A stretch of DNA of 64,000 bases from Diphasiastrum complanatum. Its lineage: Eukaryota; Streptophyta; Lycopodiopsida; Lycopodiales; Lycopodiaceae. Below, piece after piece: positions 22,166 through 33,434 of the stretch. The translations under genes were made by a program, and so were the position numbers. Every line of letters begins with the position of its first letter. The stretch's first letter is position 1. Location of the stretch: contig MU832215.1 in NCBI GenBank assembly GCA_029204225.1, positions 17,746 through 81,745 on the forward strand. Direction: 5' to 3'. A model generated the notes under the pieces. The model did no database searches. It was not told the origin of the DNA and was given only the letters and a program-made list of their open reading frames with translations.

Positions 22166-23363
22166 AGAGAGAGAGATAAATAAAGAAAGAACGAAAGCTT
22201 TATTAATGTCTTTTCCATGCCAAAAGGCATATAAGACTTTGTGAGGAGGATAGCGCAATCTGTATGTATCGTCTGTCTATATCTGGTAACGCCTATATCC
22301 TCTATATCCGCTGAAGAGCTGCCTCGATCTGTATAGGTGGAACTGCAAACTCGGCCAGGAGAATCTCATGCGGTACAAAAGGCTTCGCACGGATCAGCCG
22401 AGCTAGCATGGTGGTTTGTAATCGTGAAAGACTAGCCCAGTGTGAAGATGGGAGACCTGTACACCACGCCTCTGCCGCATAAAGAGCCGTAGAAATGACA
22501 ATGGTATCAAAGAGACGACATTTACTGCGAGTATCATGAATGGACTTCCGAAAACAAAATCTCTCTAGCTGACAAGGGAGGCATGTCCCTTCCCCAGTCG
22601 AGTGGTAGCGTCTTGTCTCATGCTAAAAGTAGGACCCGAGAAAAGGATCCCCAGGTATGCATACGAAGCGACCACCTCTAGAACCTGTCCATCAAGAGTA
22701 AGCTCATGTCGCTGCATGAATGCTTGAGAAGTGTTCAAGACCATGACCTTGGTCTTCCCAATGTTCACCCGTAGGCCCCATCTGGTGCAAAACTCCTGTA
22801 AGCAATCCAACTGTCGCTGTAGACCCTTTCTGGTAGGTGAGACCAATACCACATCATCGGCATAAAAGAGGATAGCAATCAAGATGTCCCCAATCCTGCA
22901 ACCAGCACCACCACACTGTGTAATGACTCTCTCCAACTCATCAATATACAAGCCAAAGAGAACTAGTGAGAGGGAGCAACCCTGCTTCACCCCAATAGTG
23001 CTCCAAATGTGATCGGATAGGCCACTGCAATGTCGGAAACATCCCAGGACACGCTCATAAAGTGCCATCATAGCAAGAATGATGTCGGTGGAGAAGTCGA
23101 GGTCTCGGAGTCTCTGGAAGAGTAGTGAGCAAGGAACAAAATCAAAGGCTTTCCTGAAGTTCACAAAACAACAGTAAACCCTCTCTCCTGTGCTTAGCCT
23201 CCTCAATCAAGGCCTGTAGTGTGAAGACGTGATCTGCGGTAGAGTGATGGGCTCGAAAACCCGCCTGACCTATAGCATGTAGTCTCCTAGTCTCCGCCTC
23301 TGAGCTCACAATAGACTGAAGTATAGTACCATATAGCTTTGCCAGGACATGCCCAATCATAAT
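22166..23363 (-). pseudogene. LINE copy C, 3' half (RT and 3' UTR)
   Basis: Minus-strand LINE of the same family. From 23,363 downward: MIGHVLAKLYGTILQS, FRAHHSTADHVF, a frame break at ~23,180, FRKAFDFVP, GVKQGCSLSLVLFGLYIDELE, YADD (FYADDVVLVS, ~22,850) and GILFSGPTFSMRQ (~22,620). The 3' UTR ends with a hairpin at 22,217-22,230, TTAATAAAGC and a short imperfect TC tract. It continues without loss in the segment 27,604-28,227 across an inserted chromovirus. Confidence 0.85.
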
Positions 23364-23864
23364 TATAAAGTCCTCACAACAAGATTCTAGTCTAAGCATA
23401 CCATACAAAGCAAAGCAACAACACATGGGAACTGGTGGAGGTTAAACCAACCCAACCAAACCTAGATCGTACGGATCTAGCCCCCAAGCTATGGATCAAT
23501 CACAGTCATGGAAAGAGGAGTCACACCAGCAGCATGTAGCTACCAATAACAAAATCAAGCATACACTAGTGAGAGCCCAGCAGGTATACTTATACCCTCC
23601 AAGGCCCATGCACCACTAGTAGTGCACTGTGACACCTCACTAGACACCTCTGTAGCCTATCTGGGCCACATCATCCAGATCCCTAATGACTCACTGATAG
23701 ACCCATACCAACTCCACCACCATGTGTTTAGGCCTACAACCATTAATTATGACCATGTACACATAAGGGCCCCAATTCCCTTATAGTCACAATTAACTTA
23801 CGGGTTGTTGGTCTACCGGTCCCTAGCGTGGACACGCTACCCGAGACCAGTCATGGGCATGACA
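23364..23864 (-). repeat. Chromovirus 3' LTR
   Basis: 501 bp. On the minus strand it starts TGTCATGCCC after the polypurine tract GGGGGGAAGAA and ends ACTTTATA. It matches the 5' LTR at 27,109-27,603 with about a dozen substitutions and a 5-bp indel. Its outer border is the target duplication ATAAT at 23,359-23,363. Confidence 0.9.
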
Positions 23865-24864
23865 TTCTTCCCCCCTCATTCAAAATATGTCCTCAGAACT
23901 TAAAACTGGGAAAGTTTCTCCTTAAGCTTCCTTCCTGTTCCCAAGAATCGTCATCGTCCGTACATCCCCTCCATTGAACCAGATGCTCGGTAACTATACG
24001 ATTTCTCAATCGTTTAGTTCTCGTTCTCAAATATACCCAGTCTCCCACCTGGAAGTCTCTCGGTAATCTTTTCAGATTTGCATAATGTCGGTCCCTATCC
24101 TGGGCACTCTGGACATTTTCATGTGCAATCCATAGCATTTTCTGCATATTGTGTAGGAAATCCGCTACTTTCTGAAACTTGATCGTCTGAGTCTCAACCG
24201 CGATGGGTGACCTAGGCTCAAAACCGTACATAAGCATAAACAGGCTATAACCAGTAGCCGAATGCTTACTACTATTATAGGCAAACTCGATCAATGGAAG
24301 GTACTTTTCCCAATCAGTTTGCCGTCTGGAAACATATGCCCGAAGCATTTGTTCCATCATCTGATTTGTTCTTTCCGTCTGTCCAAACGTCTGAGGATGA
24401 TCAGAAGAACCCAAGCTCAGTGTCGTCTCTAGTTTAGCAAATACGGCCGACCAAAAGTGACCGGTGAACTTCGGATCGCGATCGCTCACAATATCACTTG
24501 GTAATCCGTAAAGCCTAAACAGATGCTCTACAAATATCTGAGCTAAATCAAAAGCCTTCGCGGTGGTCTTTACCGGAATAAACGTAGCCAATTTGGTAAG
24601 ACGGTCGACCACAACCCAAATTGCATCATGTTGTTTATTCGTCCGCGGTAATCCAACCACGAAATCCATGGAAATACTATCCCATCTCTTATCAGGGATA
24701 TCCAATGGATGCAACAAACCGCCAACCTTATGGCGTTCAGCTTTATTCAACTGGCATTGGTCACACTTGACCACATAAGATTCTACAAAGCCTTGAGTTT
24801 TGGCCAATAAAAATCCCTTCGTACCAAATCCAATGTACGATGTATGCCGGGATGTCCTGCGCAT
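23865..24864 (-). pseudogene. Chromovirus integrase with shortened C-terminus and chromodomain
   Basis: Integrase inserts the retrotransposon cDNA. The frame (24,864 to 23,893) contains the second half of the zinc finger (CDQCQ) and the D-D-E core: MDFVVGLPRT; IVSDRDPKFTGHFW; and DHPQTFGQTERTNQMMEQ. Then GDWVYLRTRTKR is joined directly to LRNRIVTEHLVQWRGCTDDDDSWEQE, a chromodomain. The GPY/F segment normally between them has been removed in frame. It lies one frame off the upstream ORF; the change is within 24,783-24,864 (stop after YWPKLKAL). Fairly intact otherwise. Confidence 0.88.
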
Positions 24865-27122
24865 GGTGAGTCATGACATTCATAAAGAATTTTATTCTTA
24901 ACAACATCCACATCAGGCACACAAACCTTCCCTTTCCTGAACAATAGTCCATTACGGATAGAGAAGTCATCAGTACCCTTTATATCCTTCCCCCCAGACT
25001 GATCACCATGATCATCAGTCCCGCTTGATGAAACTGCTAGAACCCTATTCCAGATTGGTCCAAAATGTGGGTCTTTCTCATAAAGACCTCTCAGGGAGAG
25101 ATAAAAGTCTGTACTAATCTCAGTGAAGGAAAGTTCGTTCACTTCACCAATTCGACTAAGTGCATCAGCCACCTGATTAGATGAGCCTTTGATATACCGC
25201 ACTTCAAAGTCAACTTCTTGCATGAGTTCTGCCCATCTGGCCTTAAGACCTCGCAAATCATTCTGATTACAAAAATACTTTAAAGGTTGATGATCCGTAT
25301 TAACCACAAATTTATTGCCGTATAGGTAATGCCTCCATGATTTCAAAGCATGGATCACCGCAAAAAGCTCTTTTTCCTGAGTGGTGTACCTCTCTTGCGC
25401 ATCGGTTAGTTTCTTACTCTCAAAGGCAGCGGGCTGACCCTCCTGTAAGAGAACAGCTCCAATAGTCGTATCACTCGCGTCAGTGTTAATGACGAACGGC
25501 AAATCTGGATCCGCTATTCTCAAAACTGGAGATGAGGCAATTAGAAGCTTGAGTTTGCAAAAACTCTCATCTAATTTCTCATTCCATCTTATGGGAGGAC
25601 TTGGCCTACCTTTGCGGCTTTCTCCTTTCAACATATTGCTGAGAAGTGCCGCAATCTTCGAGTACTCCTCTGCAAATCTATGGAAAAACACAGTGAAACC
25701 TAAGAACGACTTAAGTTCACGAACCGTTTTAGGGACTGGCCATTCCACTACCATCTTCACCTTTTCCTCGTCAATCTTGATTCCACAGGAGGTAATCTTA
25801 TGACCAAGGTAAAGAAGTTCCTTCTTAAAGAATTTGCACTTTGATTCTTTCGTATAAAGCTTCTCTTGTCTTAAGATACGTAAGACAATACGGAGATGCT
25901 TAGCATGCTCTTTAAGTGTTCTGCTATAGATCATAATATCGTCCAAAAACACTACTACGAACTTCCCCAAATATGGACAAAATAAATCGTTCATCATTTG
26001 TTGGAAAGTAGTCGGAGCATTCGTCAAACCAAAGGGCAATACAAGAAACTCGTAGTGGCCAAACCTGGTCCTAAAACCAGTTTCAGATACATCTTCCGGA
26101 TGTATCCTAATCTGATGGTATCCCGTACGTAGATCAATTTTCGTGAAGTATTTAGCTCCATGCAATCGATCTATGAGATCGTCCATCCTGGGCAACGGGT
26201 ATTTATTTTTAACTGTAAATTTGTTCAGACCCTTGTAATCTACACATAGGCGAAAACTCCCATCTTTCTTACTCTTAAGAAGGACAGGTGCTCCCCATGG
26301 AGATTTACTTGGTCTTATGTGCCACATCTTGAGATACTCCTCGATCTGCCTAGCCACTTCCTCCTCTTCCTTCTGACTGAACCGATATGGTTGTCTAAAG
26401 ATAGGACGACTATCGGGCAAAAGATCTATCTTATGATCAACTGACCGAGAGGGTGGTACTCCATAAGGTAGCTGCTTCGGAAAAACTTCACTAAACTCTT
26501 GCTTTAAATCTTGCAAAAGCTGTTGTTCCTGATGTGAATTCTCGGTGTTAAAGCATGAAAACACATTCACATCCCCAACATCACAATGCATACGAGATTT
26601 CAAAAGCAAGTGAAAGGGTTCATACTCAGAATCATGAAGTTTCTCTGATTTGCCAAAAAACCATTCATAGCCCAAAATCACATCAGTCCGATCCAGATTC
26701 ATGACATGGAAATCCAACGGCTCAACATAGTCCTGCATCCAAAGCTCTAAATTGGAGACTTTGACATCCCAAATCTCAGTGTCCGACCCTGAGGCAAGAC
26801 GGACCACGTAACGGTGATCACTGGCCATGGTGGGCACTCGGAGCTTCTGCACAAGTCGAGCATTCAAAAAATTGTGAGTACTACCTGAATCAAATAGCAC
26901 ATTCACGTCTTTCTCTAAAATATTGCCTCTCACACGAAACAATTCATTAGGCTTGAAAGAGAGTGCACTAAAGTTACAAGTAGAGTCACAATTATTCAAT
27001 AAATTGACTTCTGCCGGTAAATCCACAGTCATGAAACTTGACGACTTAGTTTTCCATTCGGGGCATTGTTTGAAACGGTGCCCGGGTTTATTGCAAAGGA
27101 AACACAGATATAAAGTCCTCAC
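24783..27122 (-). pseudogene. Chromovirus gag knuckle, protease, RT, RNase H, integrase finger
   Basis: One open frame of ~779 codons on the minus strand. It starts with the CCHC knuckle CFLCNKPGHRFKQC, then the protease NVLFDSGSTHNFLN (D-S-G in the active site, where D-T-G is usual) and LDRTDVILGYEWFF. The RT has SPWGAPVLLKSKKDGSFRLC and VFLDDIMIYS. RNase H has INTDASDTTIGAVLLQ and TDHQPLKYFCNQ. The frame ends with the first half of the integrase zinc finger (HDSPCAGHPGI). The frame opens at the 5' LTR edge; the upstream part of gag, the leader and the primer-binding site are absent. It cannot transpose alone but may have been mobilised in trans. Confidence 0.9.
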
Positions 27123-27603
27123 AACAGGATTCTAGTCTAAGCATACCATACAAAGCAACAACACATGGGAATTGGTGGAGGTTAAACCAACCCAACCAAA
27201 CCTAGATCGTACAGATCTAGCCCCCAAGCTATGGATCAATCGGAGTCATGGAAAGAGGAGTCACACCAGCAACAAGTAGCTACCAATCACAAATCAAGCA
27301 TACACTATTGAGAGCCCAGCAGGTATACGTATACCCTCCAAGGCCCATGCACCACTAGTAGTGCACTGTGACACCTCACTGGACACCTCTGCAGCCTATC
27401 TGGGCCACATCATCCAGTTCCCTAATGACTCACTAATAGACCCATACCAACTCCACCACCATGTGTTTAGGCCTACAACCATTAATTATGACCATGTACA
27501 CATAAGGGCCCCAATTCCCTTATAGTCACAATTAACTTACAGGTTGTTGGTCTACCGGTCCCTAGCGTGGACACGCTACCCGAGACCAGTCATGGGCAAG
27601 ACA
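27109..27603 (-). repeat. Chromovirus 5' LTR
   Basis: 495 bp partner of the LTR at 23,364-23,864, TGTCTTGCCC...ACTTTATA on the minus strand. The outer flank is ATAAT at 27,604-27,608, identical to the flank of the other LTR (5-bp target duplication). The inner end runs straight into the gag zinc knuckle with no primer-binding site. Confidence 0.9.
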
Positions 27604-28227
27604 ATAATGGTGCGGTAGTTACTCGGAATCATGGGGTCACCATTCTTATGGATGGGGTGGATAATGTTAGTGCACCAGGACGATGGGAAACCAGAAACAA
27701 CTGCGGAGTTAAGAAGGGTGCCTATGGTGGAGGCGAGTAAGTCGGAGGCCAAGAAAGAGAACTCAGATGGTCGTGGAGATATAGAGATAGGTGAGGCAAT
27801 AGGGACGGTATACAAGCTAGTAGCATAAGCAGCCCAAATGCGGAGGTCCTCCAAGAGAGGTGGCGGAGAGCGAGGAATGAACTCACGCCAAAAAGCGCCC
27901 GAGGAGGAGCTGAAAAGAAGGTCAATAAGACGTTTCCCTTCAAAATCACCATAGGAACGCTTCTTACAACGGAGAACAAGATGGTAGGAGCGTCGGGAAG
28001 ATCGAAGTAGATGTGGGGCATGGATACGTTAGTAGGTTACTAACTGATGAAGAGAACGGCACTCGGTATCGTACCATGGGGGGTGCTGTGGTCGAGGTGT
28101 TCGTTGAGTGTTCTTGGGATGGGGTTTTGTGGGGAAGGTTAGTGATGCAGCTGAGTGGAGTGAGGTGGTGAGAAAAGTGGCCTGGATGTTGACTGGACTG
28201 TCATGAGGAAAGGAGTGCAAAAGTGAG
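27604..28227 (-). pseudogene. LINE copy C, 5' remaining part (end of endonuclease to RT start)
   Basis: Minus-strand blocks match copies A and B: IQATFLTTSLHSAASLTFP (~28,150); PPWYDTECRSLHQLVTY (~28,050); ISISPRP; and AVVSGFPSSWCTNIIHPIHKNGDPM with SNYRTI (27,610-27,700). The reading resumes at 23,363 as MIGH, restoring the conserved NYRTIMIGH across the chromovirus. The 5' end is truncated inside the endonuclease, exactly at the (GA)n/(TC)n tract. Confidence 0.85.
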
Positions 28228-28228
28228 A

Positions 28229-28296
<68 letters not shown>
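28228..28296 (-). repeat. (TC)n microsatellite at the 5' border of LINE C
   Basis: About 69 bp of GA on the plus strand ((TC)n in LINE orientation), with one interruption (GCGA) and a following A-run. It directly abuts the truncated 5' end of LINE C. Confidence 0.95.
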
Positions 28297-28301
<5 letters not shown>

Positions 28302-28845
28302 AAACTTCATGACCTTGGTACCAATGCTTGTACATAAAGATAAAGCATTTTCATTAGCAAAGGGAGCACCAAAACATCTTATAAGCAAGTTGTGTGACAG
28401 TAGGTCATGAGCTCAATATGGTTGGTAGCATTTAGTACTTTAGGTGTATGAAGTAGTCTCCATGCACCTAAAAGTTAAATAGTATCATGCACTAATGAAG
28501 AACCTTTCCTCATCGCCTTCACTAGGGTGGTTGAAGCAACCATTACAGCATTAAGCTTTTCCCATAAATATTATATTCTGCTTAGGAGCAATTATCAACA
28601 AAAGCTTTAATAATAATAGAGTGTAAGCCCACACACAATTGAAACTTCTGAGCTTGATGCTTATACATGACACTGCCAGCTTGAGCCTTGAACGGACTTT
28701 GCTAAGATTGACTATTGACAGCTTATAGGAAACATGATCAAATAGACAATTTCCCAATCCTGATTAGTGTTATGAGAGAACATACTTCTAAATGATTCAT
28801 CAACAAATAACTCAGGGAGCTATAGTACTTATAAGAAAATCATAC
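28297..28845 (-). other. Intron sequence, nothing recognised
   Basis: Single-copy-looking A/T-rich DNA between LINE C and the E(z) donor site. Confidence 0.5.
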
Positions 28846-29177
28846 CTGTCCAAGAATATCCATGTTGTGTAAGGTGGTATCTTCTGCGTCGAAGGAAGCT
28901 TTACAGGCCTCACGACACTTTTGGTACCTGATGCGCTTCCAAACACAATGGGAGAAGAAATGCAACCCTCTTCTTGCAAAGTTACAGTTTCCATCTCTGA
29001 CAAGGCTCCATCAGCTGATCCACCAAACTTACAAAGAGCCTTCTGAATACGAGTATTTAACATATCTTTTCCACCAGGGTCATTTTCTTTCAAAGATAAT
29101 TTTGCTCGCAGGTTGATCACCTCTTCAGCATGAGCAATGTAGCTTTGCAGTTTGCATGAATTCGCCTCCAACCTCGC
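28846..29177 (-). CDS. CLF: E(z)/CURLY LEAF-type histone methyltransferase, exon with VRPVKLP block
   Basis: A 332-nt exon. Acceptor TTTCTTTCAG/GCGAGG; donor GGACAG/GTATGATT. It enters in phase 0 and leaves in phase 2. It encodes ARLEANSCKLQ...HAEEVINLRAKL, a helical segment where animal E(z) proteins bind EED. A variable linker follows, then VVRPVKLPSTQKIPPYTTW and IFLDR. Plant CLF/SWN proteins have a nearly identical RPxKLPxxxxxPPYTTWxFLDR-NQRM stretch, split here by the 16-kb intron. The frame is clean across both junctions. Confidence 0.92.
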
Positions 29178-29356
29178 CTGAAAGAAAGACAAATCAGTGC
29201 AGTCAGACAACTTTGGGCTACAAATATAACAAGACGAAGGAGATAAGGAGAGTAGAACTAACAGAACATTGTTGTTAAATTAGCTTCAATAAAGATGTTG
29301 CTACATCATCAACAAGAATATCAGCTCCTAAAGCAAAATTGAGTATATCGCGATAC

Positions 29357-29464
29357 CTTGATGTAAGTTACTCGGTCTGCTAGCACTTGGTTCTTGACTT
29401 TGCTTACAGTGCTCGAAATGCTTGGTAACAATGACTTGTTCAAAGGCTCACCTTCCTCAGGCAT
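29357..29464 (-). CDS. CLF: E(z)/CURLY LEAF-type histone methyltransferase, N-terminal exon
   Basis: Exactly 108 nt (36 codons, phase 0 to phase 0). It begins ATGCCTGAGG after acceptor GACAATAG and ends TACATCAAG/GTATCGC. The peptide SSTVSKVKNQVLADRVTYIK aligns with the first conserved helix of plant E(z) proteins (…LKxxLxADRCxxIK). Splicing to the next exon gives YIK-ARLEAN. The ATG at its first codon could serve as a start, but the upstream exon adds an in-frame ATG (MKETK-MPEEG), so translation may begin five codons earlier. Confidence 0.85.
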
Positions 29465-29644
29465 CTATTGTCAATGACACCACATTATCAAGTGAAACTC
29501 AACATAGTTTATTACGGTGGAATGTATCCATTCTTCATATAACAAAGTTCAAAACAAACTAACAATAAAATATCCTCATAAACCATAATTGAAAGAGCAT
29601 AACAACTGCAAACAAAAACACGTTTCTCAAAAAGTAAGTCAAAC

Positions 29645-29737
29645 CTTTGTTTCCTTCATGTCAATCCACAATGAAGTCTTGGGCTGAATTTATAGACATC
29701 AAGGACAAATCTCAGCTGAAGCTTGTTCCACGAGTCT
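29645..29737 (-). CDS. CLF: E(z) exon with 5' UTR and probable start codon
   Basis: Acceptor GGTTTTGCAG and donor ACAAAG/GTTTGAC bound 93 nt. The last 15 nt read ATG AAG GAA ACA AAG (ATG at 29,659 down to 29,657), in frame with the next exon. Upstream there is an in-frame TGA two codons before the ATG (GGA-TTG-AC context), so the rest is 5' UTR. It needs a still earlier exon; the best candidate is at 39.55 kb. Confidence 0.7.
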
Positions 29738-29963
29738 CTGCAAAACCACCACATCAGTAATTTCTCGGTTATTAGTTGTCCAAACAAGCACAAAAAATCT
29801 CACCACTTTACAGCTAAAGCCCACGAGCCAACCTCTCTCTAAATGATAGAAAAAAAGGAAACAGCCTTCTTAAATAGCAGCTGCTAGCATGCATTTTCCT
29901 GTAAATCAGCTGGAAACAGATTATCAGCCAGCCCATGTGTAATATTGAGGAAGCAACACCAGC

Positions 29964-29972
29964 GCACACACG

Positions 29973-30048
<76 letters not shown>
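29964..30048. repeat. Compound microsatellite (CA)n-(TA)n-(GA)n
   Basis: CA/CG alternating tract (29,964-30,006), then TA (to ~30,030), then GA (to ~30,048). Alternating purine-pyrimidine runs of this length can adopt Z-DNA or cruciform structure. It lies 230 bp upstream of the E(z) start exon on the gene's minus strand. Confidence 0.95.
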
Positions 30049-30234
30049 CAGAGATAGGGGGGACAAAGAGGAAGCTTTTACGATCAATTGAGCACAACAA
30101 TGCCTTAAGAAATGTAGTACTGATCACACGGAGAAACCCTGAACCTAACTTGAGCTTACTCTTCTATGCTACGCTGAGCTACTCTATCCTACACTATGCT
30201 TCTGAACATTTGATTGTCTCAAGAGGAGACGGGC

Positions 30235-30830
30235 AAATCCATATTTCTTCACACCAGCTTGCTATTGAGAAGGGATGTCTCAATTGAGAAGGGATGTCTC
30301 AAGGGTACTCCACAAGACGATAGGATATGTGCACTTGTTGGGAGAGGTTGAGTCTAAGGAGCATTTTATTTTCAGATGTCGTAATCGTTATGAAATCCGT
30401 GGGAGATATTATTGCCTATTCAGAGACTCGCATACTACCATACGCTCTCTCATCACTTATGAGGATCCCAGATGTGTTTCCGTTATGGTAATAAGATGTT
30501 TGTATTACGGAGATACTTGAGCCATGAGGATGCAACTATCGTTATCGGGATCGGAGACAGTGTACAGCACAACACCTTCCTACAGCTAGAGCCTCCAGAT
30601 GTAGTTCTCGCATTCAGGATCTCACACCAGCCAGCATTAGAATCGGAAACACAGTCATCATCAACGCTCTTCTACTACATCAAGTCTCTTGGTTTTCTTT
30701 GGTCATCTCAGCTCAGAGCACATATACGCCACTTTGCGCATGGTCCTAGCATCATAATGTATTTACATAGAGTTGTCATTTTAATCTTCACATTCTCTCT
30801 AGACTTTAACTACTTTTGTTTAATTCATTA
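30235..30830 (+). pseudogene. LINE copy D, C-terminal ORF2 and 3' UTR fragment
   Basis: Plus strand. SHQLAIE (~30,255) and EVESKEHFIFRCRNRYEIRGRYYCLFRD (~30,345-30,430) match copy A (SHQLAIETG; EVEDEFHFIFRCPVYYEIRGRYHCLYRD). YEDPRCV and SHQPALES follow as C-terminal echoes. It is 5' truncated, and no (TC)n tail is left because it passes directly into copia sequence at ~30,850. Confidence 0.8.
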
Positions 30831-30879
30831 TTAATTTATTTGGAGACGTTCATATGCTCACTTGGTTGCTGTACACACT

Positions 30880-33434
<2,555 letters not shown>

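Larger units (their letters stand above)
12878..28845 (-). other. Giant (15,968 bp) E(z) intron filled with transposons
   Basis: It is bounded by GTATGATT at the donor (28,845 downward) and TTATGTAG at the acceptor, and splits one Arg codon (AG/G). It contains gypsy, MITE, copia and LINE copies in both orientations, including an element nested inside another. The flanking exons keep an intact frame, so the gene apparently tolerates this load. Confidence 0.85.

Noticed and set aside
29814-30127. Cys-Val and Tyr-Ile repeat ORFs near 30 kb
   Set aside because: Produced by the compound CA/TA/GA microsatellite.
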